From Streptomyces sp. SN-593 (GTDB lineage Bacteria; Actinomycetota; Actinomycetes; Streptomycetales; Streptomycetaceae): a stretch of 64,000 bases of DNA. The notes beneath the pieces are model-generated. The model worked only from the letters and a program-made list of their open reading frames with translations, ran no database searches and was not told the origin of the DNA. Shown piece by piece: positions 35,351 to 50,300 of the stretch. The stretch lies in NCBI RefSeq assembly GCF_016756395.1, contig NZ_AP018365.1, positions 2,301,501 to 2,365,500 on the forward strand. Direction: 5' to 3'. Numbering within the stretch: position 1 is the first letter of the stretch; every line of letters begins with the position of its first letter. The translations under genes and the position numbers were made by a program.

Positions 35351-38300
35351 CGCCCGCCGCCGCGCCGGAACCCGTACGGCGGGCGCGGCCGCGGTCGGGG
35401 ACTCGGCGCCGGGAACCTGGCGCACGAGGAACTGCGCCGCGGCGAGCGAGGTGGGGTGGTCGAAGACCAGGGTGGCCGGCAGCTTGAGTCCGGTCGCCTG
35501 GGCGAGGCGGTTGCGCAACTCCACGGCGGCCAGCGAGTCGAAGCCGAGTTCCTTGAACGCGCGTCCCGGGTCCACCGCCGACGCCGACGCGTGCCCGAGC
35601 ACCGCCGCCACCTGCGTCCTCACCAGGTCCAGCGCCACCTGCTCCCACTGCTCGCGGTCCACACCCGCGAGCCGCTTCGCCAACGATCCCCCGCCGCCCG
35701 CACGGGCCGTACGCCCGGGTGTGCGGACCAGCCCGGCCAGCAGCGGCACCGCCGTCCCCGCCCGCGCCTGCTCCCGCAGCGCCGCCAGGTCCAGTTGCAC
35801 CGGCGCCACCAGCGCCGCGTCCACCCGCTGGGCCGCGTCCAGGAGTTCGAGACCGAACTCCGCGGACAGCGGCTGCACGCCCATCCGGTTGAGCCGGGTC
35901 AGTTGGGCCGCGTCGAGTTCCCCGGTCATCCCGGTCTCCGCCGCCCACAGACCCCACGCCAACGACACCGCCGGACGGCCCTCCGCCCGCCGCCGCGCCG
36001 CAAGAGCGTCCAACCCCGCGTTCGCCGCCGCGTAGTTGCCCTGACCCGCACTACCGATCAACGCAGCCACCGACGAGAACAACACGAAGGACTGGAGGTC
36101 GGTGCCGGTCGTGAGCTCGTCCAACAACAGCGCCGCGTCCAACTTCGGCCGGACCACCCGCTCCAGTTGCTCCGGCGTCATCGACGCCAGCAGACCGTCG
36201 TCGAGGACACCGGCCGCGTGCACCACACCGGCGAGCGGAGTGTCCAACGAGCCCAGCAGCGCCGTCAGTTGACCGCGGTCCGCCACGTCGCAGGCCGCGA
36301 CCCGCACCCGGCAGCCGAGGTCCTCCAGCTCCGCCGCCAACTCGGCCGCGCCCGGCGCCTCCAGACCACGCCGCGACGCCAGCACCAGATGCCGGGCCCC
36401 GTTGACCGTGACCAGGTGCCGGGCGACCAGTGCGCCCAGGCCGCCGGTGCCGCCGGTCACCAGCACCGCGTGCCCGGGGTCGGCCGGCTGCGGCACGGTG
36501 AAGACGACCTTGCCGGTGTTGCGGCCCTCGCGCAGGAACCGGAACGCCTCCGCGTACTGCCGGATGTCCCAGGTGCGTATCGGCGCGTGGGTCAGCACGC
36601 CGCCGGCGAACAGGTCCACGATCTCGGCGAGCATCCGGCCCAGCCGCTCGGGGCTGACCTCGAAGAGGTCGAACGAGCGGTACTCCACGCCCGGGTGGGC
36701 GGCGGCGACGGCCTGCGGGTCGCGGACGTCGGCCTTGCCCATCTCCAGGAACCGGCCGCCGCGCGGCAGCAGGCCCAGCGAGGCGTCGACGAACTCGCCG
36801 GCCAGCGCGTCCAGGACCACGTCCACGCCCTCGCCGCCGGTCTCCCGGGCGAAGGTCTCCGCGAAGCCGAGGTCACGGGAGTTGGCGATCCGCTCCGCCG
36901 GCACGCCCAGCGCGCGTACGGCCTCCCACTTCGCCGGGCTGGCGGTCGCGTAGACCTCCGCGCCCAGGTAGTTGGCCACCTGGACCGCAGCCATCCCGAC
37001 ACCGCCGGCGGCGGAGTGGATGAGCACGCGTTCCCCGGCCGACAGCCCGGCCAGGTGCTTCAGCCCGTAGTAGGCCGTGAGGTACACCACCGGGACGGCG
37101 GCCGCCTGTTCGAACGACCAGTCCGCCGGGATCCGTGCGACCAGCCGCCGGTCCACGATCACGACGGGGCCGAAGGTGTCGGCGGTCATGCCCATCACCC
37201 GGTCGCCGGGTGCCAGGTCCGTGACGTCGGCGCCGGTCTCCAGGACGGTGCCGGCGGCCTCGCTGCCGAGTGTGGCGTCGCCCGGGTACAGGCCGAGCGT
37301 GATGAGCACGTCGCGGAAGTTCAGGCCCGCGGCCCGCACCGCGATCCGGACCTCGCCCGGCTCCAGCGGGCGGTCGGTGTCGGCGGGCACGAGCGCCAGG
37401 CCCTCCAGCGATCCCTTCGTGGCCGCCTGGAGCAGCCACGGGCCCTCGGTGGGCGCCGCGGAGGCGGTGGCCCGGGCCAGCCGGGGAGCCAGTACCCGGT
37501 CGCCGCGCACCGCGACCTGGGTCTCGTCGAGCGCGGCGAGCACGGCCCAGTCCAGCGCCGCGGCCGCGTCGTCACCGCCCCCCTCGGAGCCGTCGCCGCC
37601 GATGCCGCCGACCGGGTCCAGGTCCACCAGGGCGAAGCGTCCCGGGTGCTCGGACTGGGCGCTGCGCACCAGACCCCACGCGGCGGCCGCCGCCACGTCC
37701 GGCGCTTCTCCACCGGTGGAGATCGCGCCCCGGGTCACCAGCACCAGCCGAGCCCCCGACAGCGCGTCGGCGGCCAGCCACTCCTGCACCAGCGCCAGCG
37801 TCCGCGCGGCCGCCGCACGCACCGTCCCCGCGGCGTCCGCCGCGTCCGCCGCGGCGTCGTCGGGGGCCGCGCCGGACGGCACCGCCGTCACCACCGCGTC
37901 CGGCACCGCCGCGCCGGCCGCGACCGCCGCGAGCAGCGCGTCGAGGTCGGCGAAGCGCGGGTCCGCACCGGTGTCCGCACGCGCGGCCGGGTCCTCGGCC
38001 TGGTCCGCCGCCGATCCCGCGGCCGGCTCGGGCACGTCGCCGAGCAGCGCGACGCCCACCGGGGCGGCGCCGCCCATTCCGGCGACCTCGTTCCACTCCA
38101 TCGTGAACAGCGATCCGTCGGCCGCGCGCCCGGCGCCCGCCAACTGCGCCTGGTCCACCGGCCGGGAGGCGAGTTCCCGGACGGACGCGATCGGCGCGCC
38201 GGTCTCGTCGGCGATGTCGATCCGCGTGCCCGACGGTCCCGCCGGGGTGATCCGGACCCGCGCCCGCGAGGTGCCGCGCTGGTCCAGCCGGACACCGGAC

Positions 38301-41300
38301 CAGGAGAACGGCAGCTCCACCGGGGTGGTCCCGTCCCGGTCGAGCAGCCCGCCGTGCAACGCGGCGTCCAGCAGGGCCGGGTGGATGCCGAACCCGCTCG
38401 CGGAGCCGGCCTCTTCGGGGAGGTCGATCTCGGCGTAGACGTCCTCGCCGTCGCGCCAGGCCGCCCGCAGCGCCTGGAAGGCGGGGCCGTACGCGTAGTC
38501 GGCGTCGGCCAGCCGGTCGTACAGCCCCTCGACCGCGACCGGTTCGGCGCCCTCCGGCGGCCACTCGGCCGGGAACGCCAGGGCGAGCAGCCCGGCCTCC
38601 TCAGCCAGGGTGCCGCGGGCGTGGCACGTCATCACGCCGGCCGCGGCGGCCGGGTCGTCCTGCCCGGCGACAGCCGAGCGGGTGTAGATCGCCACGTCCC
38701 GGCGCCCGTCGGGTCCGGGTTCGCCGACCATGACCTGCAACGGCACCGCGTCGCGGTCCGGCACCGGCAGCGGCACCTGGAGCACCAGCTCGTCGATGAC
38801 CGGGCAGCCGACCTGCCGGCCGGCCGCCAGGGCGAGTTCGACCAGCGCCGCGCCCGGCACGATGACCGCGCCGAGGACGGTGTGGTCCCCACTCCACGGC
38901 TGGATCTCCTGCGAGAGCCGACCGGTGAACAGCCACTGGCCCTGGTCGCCGACCGGGACCGCGGCGGTGAGCAGCGGGTGGTCGAGCCGCGCCAGTCCGG
39001 CGGCGGCGGGGTCGCCCGCCCCGACCAGCGACGCCAGCCAGTAGCGTTCGTGTTGGAAGGCGTAGGTGGGCAGGGACACCGTGGTGGCGCCGGTCCCGGC
39101 GTAGAACGCCGCCCAGTCCACCGCGACACCCGCCGCGTGCACCTGGCCCAGGAACGCGGCGAACGCCTCCGGCTCACCCAGCCTCGCCCGCAACGCCGGC
39201 ACGAAAAGCGCCTCACCGCCGGCCTCGGACCCCGCCTCGTCCACCACCTGACGCGCCAGGGCGGTGAGCGACCCGTCCGGACCCAACTCCAGGAAGCGCG
39301 TCACCCCCAGTTCGGCCAGCGCGCTGATCCCGTCCGCGAACCGCACCGCCTCCCGCGCATGCCGCACCCAATACCCCGGATCAGCCAGCTCACCGGACCC
39401 GGTCACGGTGCCGGTCAGGTTCGAGACCACCGGGATCGACGGCTCGGAGAACACCAACCGCCCCGCCACCTCGGCGAACTCCGCCAACATCGGCTCCATC
39501 AACGCCGAGTGGAACGCATGCGAGACCCGAAGGCGCGTCGTCTTACGGTCCCGCCACCGCGGCAAGAGCAGCCACGCGTCCAGGGCTTCCTGCTCCCCCG
39601 AAACGACCACCGCCCGGGGGCCGTTCACCGCCGCCACCGACAACCGACCGGCGAACCCTTCGAGCGAGTCGACGACCTCGGCCTCCCCGGCCTGCACCGC
39701 CACCATCCCGCCACCCGAAGGCAACGCACTCATCAACCGACCCCGCGCCGCCACCAACGCCGACGCGTCCGGCAGGGAAAGGACCCCGGACACGTGCGCG
39801 GCCGCGATCTCCCCCACCGAATGACCGACCAGGAAGTGCGGGCGGATGCCCAGGGATGCCGCCAGCCGGAAAAGAGAGACCTCGACGGCGAACAGTCCGG
39901 CCTGCGTGTACTGCGTGTCGTTCAGCAGTTCCGCGTCCGCCGAACCCTCCTCAGCGGCCAACACCACCGACAACGGCCGCTCCAACAACGGGTCGAGATG
40001 CCCGCACACCTCCTCCAACGCCCCCGCGAACACCGGGAAGGCTCCCGCCAACTCCGCACCCATCCGGGCCCGTTGCGCACCCTGACCCGAGAACACGAAC
40101 GCGGTCTTGCCCGCGTCGGTGCGCCCCTGGACCACCCCCGCGCCCGGCTCACCCGATGCCAACGCCCCCAACCCCGCCACCAACGCGTCCCGATCCGACG
40201 CCGACACCGCCGCCCGGTACTCCAGATGCGCCCGAGTCGTCGCCGCCGACCACCCCACATCCAGCACACCCACCCCCGGCCGCGCCACCACGAACTCACG
40301 CAACCGCGCCGCCTGCGCCCGCAACGCCACCTCGTCCCGCGCCGACACCACCACCGGCACCACCGGCAGGGTCCTCTCGGGCTCGGTCCGCGGTTCCTCG
40401 GCGACCACCGGGGCCTCTTCGAGGATCACGTGCGCGTTGGTGCCGCTGACACCGAAGGACGAGACGCCCGCGCGGCGCACCCGCTCCCCGGCCGGCCACG
40501 GCTGCGCGTCGGTCAGCAGCCGGACCGCGCCCGACTCCCAGTCCACCCGCGAGGACGGCGCGTCCACGTGCAGGGTGGCGGGGAGCTGCTGGTGCCGCAG
40601 CGCCTGCACCATCTTGATGACGCCCGCGACACCGGCGGCCGTCGAGGAGTGCCCGATGTTGGACTTGATCGAGCCCAGCCACAACGGCCGGTCGGCCTCA
40701 CGGCGTTGGCCGTAGGTCGCCAGCAGCGCGTGCGCCTCGATCGGGTCACCGAGCTTGGTGCCGGTGCCGTGGCCCTCGACCGCGTCCACCTCGTCGGGCC
40801 GCAGCCCGGCCGCCGACAGCGCGGAACGGATCACCCGCTCCTGGGCGGGACCGCTCGGCGCCGTCAGCCCGTTGGAGGCGCCGTCCTGGTTCACCGCGGT
40901 GCCGCGCAGTACGGCGAGCACGTTGTGGCCCAGACGGCGCGCGTCCGACAGCCGCTCCAGGACGATCAGGCCGAGCCCGTCGGAGAAGCCGGTGCCGTCG
41001 GCGCCCTCGGCGTAGGAGCGGCACCGCCCGTCGGGCGAGAGCCCGCGCTGCCGGGAGAACTCCACCAGGAGGAAGGGACCCGCCATGACCGTGACGCCGC
41101 CGGCCAGCGCGAGCGAGCACTCGCCCGACCGCAGCGCCTGCGCGGCGAGGTGCATCGCCACCAGCGAGGAGGAGCACGCCGTGTCCACCGACACCGCCGG
41201 CCCTTCCAGGCCGAGGCTGTAGGCGACCCGGCCCGAGACCACGCTCGTGGTTCCGCCGGTCATCCGGAAGCCTTCGAGCTCCGCGCCACCGCCTCCGGCC

Positions 41301-44300
41301 ATCAGGCCCGAGATGTAGTCGGAGGGGCCGACACCGCAGAAGACGCCGGTGTCGCTGCCGCGCAGCGAACCAGGATCGATCCCCGCGTCCTCCAGCGCCT
41401 CCCAGGCGCCTTCGAGCAGCAGCCGCTGCTGCGGGTCCATCGCCAACGCCTCACGCGGACTGATCCCGAAGAACCCCGCGTCGAAGTCCCCGGCACCGTC
41501 CAGATACCCGCCACCCCGCGTGTACACCGTCCCCGCACGGTCCGGGTCCGGGTCGTACAACCGCTCCAGATCCCAACCACGGTCCCCCGGAAGCTCCGAG
41601 ATCGCGTCCCGGCCACTCGCCACCAGATCCCACAACTGCTCCGGCGACGACGCACCCCCCGGATACCGGCACGCCATCCCCACGATCGCCAACGGCTCGT
41701 CCACCTCCGCCCGCCGCCGCGCCGGTGCCCGCGTGGCCACCGCCTTCACGGCGCCGGCGCCCGACAACTGCCGCACCAGGAAGCCCGCCACCGCCGTCGG
41801 CCTCGGGTGGTCGAAGATCAGGGTGGCCGGCAGCTTGACGCCGGTCGCCTGGGCGAGGCGGTTGCGCAGTTCCACGGCGGACAGGGAGTCGAAGCCGAGT
41901 TCCTTGAACGCGCGTCCCGGGTCCACGGCCGACGCCGACGCGTGGCCGAGCACCGACGCGACCTGCGCCGTCACCAGGTCCAGCGCCACCTGTTCCCACT
42001 GCTCGCGGTCCACGCCCGCGAGGCGCTGCGCCAGCGACCCGGCGCCACCCGCGCGCTCCGGGCGTTTCGGTACCCGGACCAGCCCGGCGAGCAGCGGCAC
42101 CGCCGTCCCCGCCCGCGCCTGCTCCCGCAGCGCCGCCAGGTCCAGTTGCACCGGCGCCACCAGTGCCGCGTCCACCCGCTGGGCCGCGTCGAGCAGTTCG
42201 AGTCCCAGGTCGGAGGGCAGCGGCTGCACGCCCATCCGGTTGAGCCGGGTCAGTTGGGCCGCGTCGAGTTCCCCGGTCATCCCGGTCTCCGCCGCCCACA
42301 GACCCCACGCCAACGACACCGCCGGACGGCCCTCGGCCCGCCGCCGCGCCGCAAGAGCGTCCAACCCCGCGTTCGCCGCCGCGTAGTTGCCCTGACCCGC
42401 ACTGCCGATCAACGCCGCCACCGACGAGAACAACACGAAGGACTGGAGGTCGGTGCCGGTCGTGAGCTCGTCCAACAACAGCGCCGCGTCCAACTTCGGC
42501 CGCATCACCCGATCGAGCTGCCCCGGCGACAACGACGCCACCAGACCGTCGTCCAACACACCCGCCGCATGGACGACCCCGGTCAACGGGACCTCCAACG
42601 AGCCCAACAGCGCCGCCAGTTGCTCCCGGTCCGCCACATCACACGCCACGACCCGCACCCGCGCGCCGAAGTCCTCCAGCTCCGCGGCCAGCTCGGCCGC
42701 GCCCGGCGCCTCCGGGCCGCGACGGGACACCAGCACCAGGTGCCGGGCACCGTTGACCGTGACCAGATGCCGCGCCACCAGGGCCCCCAGACCACCCGTA
42801 CCACCGGTCACCAGCACCGCGCCGTCCGCGTCGGCGGCCGCCGGGGGTGCGGAGGACACGACGGCCCGCGCCAGGCGCGGCGCCACCACCAACCCACCGC
42901 GCACCGCCACCTGCGGCTCGTCGAGCGCGGCCAGCGCGGCCCAGTCCGGGGCCACTCCACCGATCTCACCGGCCGGGTCCAGGTCCACCAGGGCGAAGCG
43001 GCCCGGGTGTTCGGACTGCGCGCTGCGCACCAGACCCCACACGGCCGCCGCCGCCACGTCCGGTGCCTCGCCGCCCGTGGAGACCGCGCCCCGGGTCACC
43101 AGCACCAACCGGGACTCCGCCAGCACCTCGGCGGCCAGCCACTCCCGCACCAGCCCCAACGTCTCCGCCGCCGCGACATGCGCCGCCGCGGCCACCTCCT
43201 CCGCACCCCCGTCCGCACCCACACCCGACGAAGCCGCCACCACCACCGCACCCGGCACCACCGCACCCGACGCCACCGCCGCCACCAACGCACCCAGATC
43301 CGCGAACCGCCCCTCCACACCGCTCAGTTCGCCGAGCGCCGCCACCTGCGGGCGTACGGCGTCAGCGGCCGATGCGACCGGGGTCCAGTCGAGTGTGTGG
43401 AGCGATCCGGTCTCCGTCCGCCGTGCGCCGTCCAGTTGCGCCTGGTCCACCGGACGGAAGGCGAGCTGCTCGGCGCTGACGACCAGTCGGCCCTGCTCGT
43501 CGGCGATGTCGACGTGCAGCGTGGAGTCGGCCGTCGAGCTGATGCGGACCCGGACCCGGGCGCAGCCGGGCACCCCGAGCCGCACGCCCGCCCAGGAGAA
43601 GGGCAGTTGGGCGGCGTGGTCGCCGCCCTTGTCGAGCCAGCCGAGCCCGCTGTGCAGCGAGGAGTCCAGCAGTCCGGGATGGATGCCGTACCGGCGGGCG
43701 CCGGCGACGTGGTCGTCGGGGAGGACGGCCTCGGCGTAGACGTACTCGTCCTGCTCCCATATGGCGTGCAGGGCCTTGAAGGAGGGCCCGTAGTCGTAGC
43801 CGAGGTGGGCGAGCCGCTCGTAGAAGCCGTCGACGGAGACGGGCTCCGCGTCCTGCGGCGGCCACGCCCGCGCCCAGTCCAGGGACGCGGGGAGGGCGGT
43901 GTCGGGTGACAGCACGCCGCGGGCGTGGCAGGTGGGCCGGGCGCCCTCCTGGCCGGCGCCCTCACCCGGCGCGGTGTAGATCGCGATGTCCCGGCGCCCC
44001 TCCTCGTCCGGCGCGCCGACGGTCACCTGGAGGTCGAGTTCCTCGTCCTCGGCGAGCAGCAGCGGGACCTGGAGCACCAGTTCCTCGACGACCGGGGCCT
44101 CCACCTGGCCGCCGGCGGCCAGCGCCAGCTCGGCCAGGGCCACACCGGGGACGATCACCGTGCCGAACACGGCGTGGTCCTGGATCCACGGCTGGGAGTC
44201 CTGCGACACCCGCCCGGCGAAGACCCACTCGTCGCGGTCGCCGACACGCACCGCCGCCGACAGCATCGGGTGCCCGAACCGCGCCAGGCCGGACCCGGCC

Positions 44301-47300
44301 AGGTCGCCGCCGCCCGCCCGTACGGGCAGCCAGTAGCGGGACCGCTGGAACGCGTAGCCCGGCAGGTCCACCCGCCGGGCACCGGTCCCCGCGTAGAACG
44401 CGGCCCAGTCCACACCGACCCCCGCCACATGCGCCTCGGCCAGCGACATCGCGAACCGGCCCGGTCCCCCCTCACCACGCCGCAACGACCCCACCACCCG
44501 CACCAGATCGCCGCCCTCCACCTCCTGCACCGTCTCGCTCACCGCCGAGACCAGCACCGGATGCGGCGACATCTCCAGGAACGAACGCGCTCCTCGCGCG
44601 GCGAGCGACCGGACCGCCTCCTCGAAGCCGACCTGGCCGCGCAGGTTCGCGTACCAGTACCCGCCGTCCAACGTCTCCGTGCTCACGAAGCCACCCGCCG
44701 CCGTCGAGTAGAACGGCACCCGACCCGCCCGCGGCACAAGAGGCGCCAACACCTCCAGCAACTCCTCCTCCATCACCCCGACCTGCGCCGAGTGCGACGC
44801 GTAGTCCACCGGCACGCGACGTGCCCGGACGCCTTCCCGCTCCCACTCCTCCAGCAGTTCGTCCAGCGGACCCGGCTCACCCGACACCACCACCGACCGC
44901 GGACTGTTCACCGCCGCCACCGACACCCGACCCCCGAACCGACCGATCCACCCCTCCACCTCACCCACCGACAACCCCACCGACACCATCCCCCCCAACC
45001 CCGCCAACCGCTCCCCCACCAACCGCGACCGCAACGCCACCACCCGCACCGCATCACCCAACGACAACCCACCCGCCACATACGCCGCCGCAATCTCCCC
45101 CTGCGAATGCCCCACCACCACATCCGGCTCCACCCCCACCGAACGCCACACCGCCGCCAACCCCACCATCACCGCGAACAACACCGGCTGCACCACATCC
45201 ACCCGCTCCAACGACGGCGCCCCCACCACCTCCCGCAACACATCCACCACACGCCACCCCACCAACCGCCCCAACTCCTCATCACACGCCGCCACCTCCC
45301 CCGCGAACACCGCAGAGGACTCCAACAACCCCACCGCCATCCCCACCCACTGCGCCCCCTGCCCCGGAAACACGAACACCGTCTCGCCCGACGACGCCCG
45401 GCCCTGGGCGAGGGACCCGCCCGGCTCACCGGCGGCCAGTCCCGCCAGGTCCGCCAGCAGGCCGTCGCGATCGGCCGCGGAGACGGCGGCGCGCAGCTCC
45501 AGGTGGGAACGCGTCAGCGCCGTGGAGTACCCGACGTCCGCCAGGCCCAGCCCGGGCCGCGCGATCAGGTGCTCCCGCAACCGACCCGCCTGCGCCCGCA
45601 GCCCCGCCTCGTCCTTCGCCGACACCAGCACCGGCACGACCGGCAGGGTCCTCGCGGGCTCGGTCTGCGGCTGCTCGGCGGCCGGCTCCGGTGCGGGCGC
45701 CTCCTCCAGGATCATGTGCGCGTTGGTGCCGGAGACGCCGAAGGACGAGACGGCCGCGCGGCGCGGGCGACCCGGGTCCGTCCAGGGACGGGCCTCGGTG
45801 AGCAGCTTGACCGCACCGGACTCCCAGTCGATGTGCGGGCTGGGCTCGTCCGCGTGCAGCGTCGCCGGCAGGTGCCGGTGGCGGAGCGCCTGCACCATCT
45901 TGATCACACCGGCCACGCCGGCCGCGGCCGAGGAGTGGCCGATGTTGGACTTGATCGAGCCGAGCCACAGCGGCTGCTCGGCCGGTCGGTCCTGGCCGTA
46001 GGTGGCCAGCAGGGCCTGGGCCTCGATCGGGTCACCGAGCTTGGTGCCGGTGCCGTGGCCCTCGACCGCGTCCACCTGGTCGGGCCGCAGCCCGGCTGCC
46101 GACAGCGCGGAACGGATCACCCGCTCCTGGGCCGGACCGCTCGGCGCGGTCAGCCCGTTCGAGGCGCCGTCCTGGTTCACCGCGCTGCCCCGGATCACGG
46201 CGAGGATCTGGTGCCCGAGGCGCTTCGCGTCCGACAGGCGCTCCATCACCACCAGGCCGACACCGTCGGAGAAGCCGGTCCCGTCGGCCTCGGCGGAGTA
46301 GGCCCGGCAGCGGCCGTCGGGCGAGAGGCCGCGCTGCCGGGAGAACTCCACCAGCAGGAACGGCCCGGACATCACCGTCGCCCCGCCGGCCAGCGCGAGC
46401 GAGCACTCGCCGTTGCGCAGCGCCTGGGCCGCCAGGTGCATCGCCACCAGCGACGAGGAGCACGCCGTGTCCACCGACACCGCGGGGCCCTGCAACCCGA
46501 AGGTGTAGCTCAGCCGTCCGGACACCACGCTCGTGGTGCTGCCGGTGAGCCGGAAGCCTTCCAGTTCCGGGGTCGAGCCGTTGCCGTACTCGGAGGCCAC
46601 GGCGCCGGTGAAGACGCCGGTGTCGCTGCCGCGCAGCGAACCCGGGTCGATCCCCGCGTTCTCCAGCGCCTCCCAGGCGCCTTCGAGCAGTAGCCGCTGC
46701 TGCGGGTCCATCGCCAACGCCTCACGCGGACTGATCCCGAAGAACCCCGCGTCGAAGTCCCCGGCACCGTCCAGATACCCGCCACCCCGCGCGTACACCG
46801 TGCCGGCGCGCTCCGGGTCCGGGTCGTACAACCGCTCCAGATCCCAACCACGGTCGCCGGGCAGGCCCGATATCGCGTCCCGGCCGGAAGCGACCAGGTC
46901 CCACAGTCCCTCGGGCGAGGAGACGCCGCCCGGGTAGCGGCAGGCCATGCCCACGATCGCCAGCGGCTCGTCCACGTCGGCCCGCCGCCGGGCTGGAACC
47001 CGTACGGCCGCCGCCTTTCCTGCGCCCGCGTCGGCCCCGGGCACCTGCGCCACCAGGAACGTCGCCACCGCCGTCGCGCTCGGGTGGTCGAACACGAGCG
47101 TGGCGGGCAGTTTGAGTCCGGTCGCCTGGGCGAGCCGGTTGCGCAGCTCGACCGAGGACAGGGAGTCGAAGCCCTGCTCCTTGAACGCCCGGACGGCGTC
47201 CACGGCCGACGCCGACGCGTGACCGAGCACCGCCGCGACCTGCGCCGTCACGAGGTCGAGCGTCACCCGCTCCCACTGCTCGCGGTCCACGCCCGCGAGG

Positions 47301-50300
47301 CGCTGCGCCAGCGACCCGCCCCCGCCCGCACGGCCCACTCGGCCCGGTGCGCGGACCAGCCCGGCGAGCAGCGGCACCGCCGTCCCCGCCCGCGCCTGCT
47401 CCCGCAGCGCCGCCAGGTCCAGTTGCACCGGCGCCACCAGTGCCGCGTCCACCCGCTGGGCCGCGTCGAGCAGTTCGAGTCCCGACTCCGAGGACAGCGC
47501 CTGCACGCCCATGCGCTCCAGGCGTGCGAGGTGCGCGGCGTCGAGCTCCCCGGTCATCCCGGTCTCCGCCGCCCACAGACCCCACGCCAACGACACCGCC
47601 GGACGGCCCTCGGCCCGCCGCCGCGCGGCAAGAGCGTCCAACCCCGCGTTCGCCGCCGCGTAGTTGCCCTGACCCGCACTACCGATCAACGCCGCCACCG
47701 ACGAGAACAACACGAACGACCGCAACCCCGCGTCCGCCGTCAACTCGTCCAGCAGCAGCGCCGCGTCCAACTTCGGCCGCATCACCCGATCGAGCTGTCC
47801 CGGCGACAACGACGCCACCAGACCGTCGTCCAGCACACCCGCCGCATGGACGACCCCGGTCAACGGGACCTCCAACGAGCCCAACAGCGCCGTCAGTTGC
47901 TCCCGGTCCGCCACATCACACGCCATGACCCGCACCCGCGCGCCGAGACCCTCCAACTCCGCCGTCAACCCGGCCGCACCCGGCGCCTCCAGACCACGCC
48001 GCGACGCCAACACCAGATGCCGGACACCGCCGGTGACGACCAGATGCCGTGCCACCAGGGCCCCCAGGCCGCCGGTACCACCGGTCACCAGCACCGCGCC
48101 CTCGGCACCGGCGTCCGCCGCCGACTCGACCGCAGGCGCCGAGGACACGACGGCCCGCGCCAGACGCGGCGCCACCACCAGCCCACCGCGCACCGCCACC
48201 TGCGGCTCGTCGAGCGCGGCCAGCGCGGCGAGTTCCACCTCTGCCGCGTCGCCCTCGGCATGCGCGTCCAGGTCCACCAGGGCGAAGCGTCCCGGGTGTT
48301 CGGACTGCGCGCTGCGCACCAGACCCCACACGGCCGCCGCCGCCACGTCCGGTGCCTCGCCGCCCGTGGACACCGCCCCCCGGGTCACCAGCACCAACCG
48401 GGACTCCGCCAGCACCTCCGCGGCCAACCACTCCCGCACCAGCCCCAACGTCTCCGCCACCGCGACATGCGCCGCCGCGGCCACCTCCTCCGCACCCCCG
48501 CCCGCACCCACACCCGACGAAGCCGCCACCACCACCGCACCCGGCACCACCGCACCCGACGCCACCGCCGCCACCAACGCACCCAGATCCGCGAACCGCG
48601 CCTCCACACCGCTCAGTTCGCCGAGCCCCGCATCCCCGTCCGCGTCCGTCTCCGTGCGGACGACCGCGCCCGGCACGGCGACCTCGCCGAGCACCGCGAC
48701 ACCGGCCGGAGCGGCGCCGCCCGCTCCCGCGACCTCCGTCCAGTCGACCGTGAACAGCGACGCGTCCGCCGCGCGCGCCGAACCCGCCAACTGCGCCTGG
48801 TCCACCGGTCGCAGGACGAGGGACCGGACCGACACCACCGGGGCGCCGGTCTCGTCGACCGCGTCGAACCGCACCGTGGAGTCGCCGAGGGCCCCGGCGC
48901 GCACCCGTACCCGCGAGACGCCGCGGCGGCCGAGCCGGACGCCGGTCCAACTGAACGGCATCTTGTGCTGGCTGCCCCCGGTGAAGAGGGGCACTCCGCC
49001 CTGCACCACGGCGTCGAACAGCGCCGGGTGGATGCCGAACGCGCCGGCGGCCGCGGTGTGCTCGTCGTCGAGGGCGACGTCGACGTAGATGTCGTCCCCG
49101 TCGCGCCAGGCCGCGCGCATCCCCTGGAACACCGGACCGTAGTCGTAGCCCAGTTCGGTCAACTGGTCGTACAGCCGCTCGGCCGGGACCGGTTCGGCGT
49201 CCTGCGGCGGCCACTGCGCCGCCCACTCCGCGGCCGGCTCGAACCCGGGCTCGTCCTCGTCCCCGGCGGCCACCACGCCCCGCGCGTGGCAGACGGCGGC
49301 GTCGTGCCCGCCGCCCTCGGGGACGGTGTAGATCGCCACGGCTCGGTGGCCGTTCTCGTCGGCCTCGGCGAGGGTGACCTGCAACTGCACCGCGGCGTCG
49401 CCGGCCAGCAGGAAGGGGGTGCCGAGGACCAGTTCCTCCACCACGGGGCAGCCCACCTGGCGGCCCGCGGTCAGCGCGAGCTCCACGAGCGTGACGCCGG
49501 GCACCACGACCGTGCCGAACAGCATGTGCTCCGTGACCCAGGCGTCCGAGTCGGTGCTCATCCGCCCGGTGAACAGCCACTGGTCCTGGTCGCCGATCCG
49601 CACACCCGACGTGAGCAGGGGGTGGTCCACGCGCTCGGCACCGGGGGCGACCGCCCCGGGCATCGCGGCGCCCGGCGCCAGCCAGTAGCGTTCGTGCTGG
49701 AAGGCGTAGGTGGGCAGGGACACGGTGGTGGCACCGGTCCCGGCGTAGAACGAAGCCCAGTCCACCGCGACACCCGCCGCGTGCACCTGACCGAGGAACG
49801 CGGCGAACGCCTCCGGCTCACCCAACCTCGCCCGCAACGCCGGCACCAGCACCGCCTCACTGCCGGCCTCGGACCCCGCCTCATCCACCACCTGACGGGC
49901 CAGGGCGGTGAGCGACCCGTCCGGACCCAACTCCAGGAAGCGCGTCACCCCCAGACCGGCCAGCGCGCTGATCCCGTCCGCGAACCGCACCGCCTCCCGC
50001 GCATGCCGCACCCAATACCCCGGATCAGCCAACTCCCCCGACGACGCCACCGAACCCGAGACGTTCGACACCACCGGGATCGACGGCTCGCAGAACACCA
50101 ACCGCCCCGCCACCTCGGCGAACTCCGCCAACATCGGCTCCATCAACGCCGAATGGAACGCATGCGACACCCGAAGGCGCGTCGTCTTACGGTCCCCCCA
50201 CCGCGGCAAGAGCAGCCACGCATCCAGGGCCTCCCGCTCCCCCGAAACCACCACCGCCCGAGGACCGTTCACCGCCGCCACCGACAACCGACCGCCAAAC

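Noticed and set aside
28292..43909. Very long open frame on the plus strand opposite PKS-B
   Set aside because: It mirrors the PKS codons in the opposite strand. Its product is Arg/His/Pro-rich with no domain, and the minus strand has complete PKS motifs in order.
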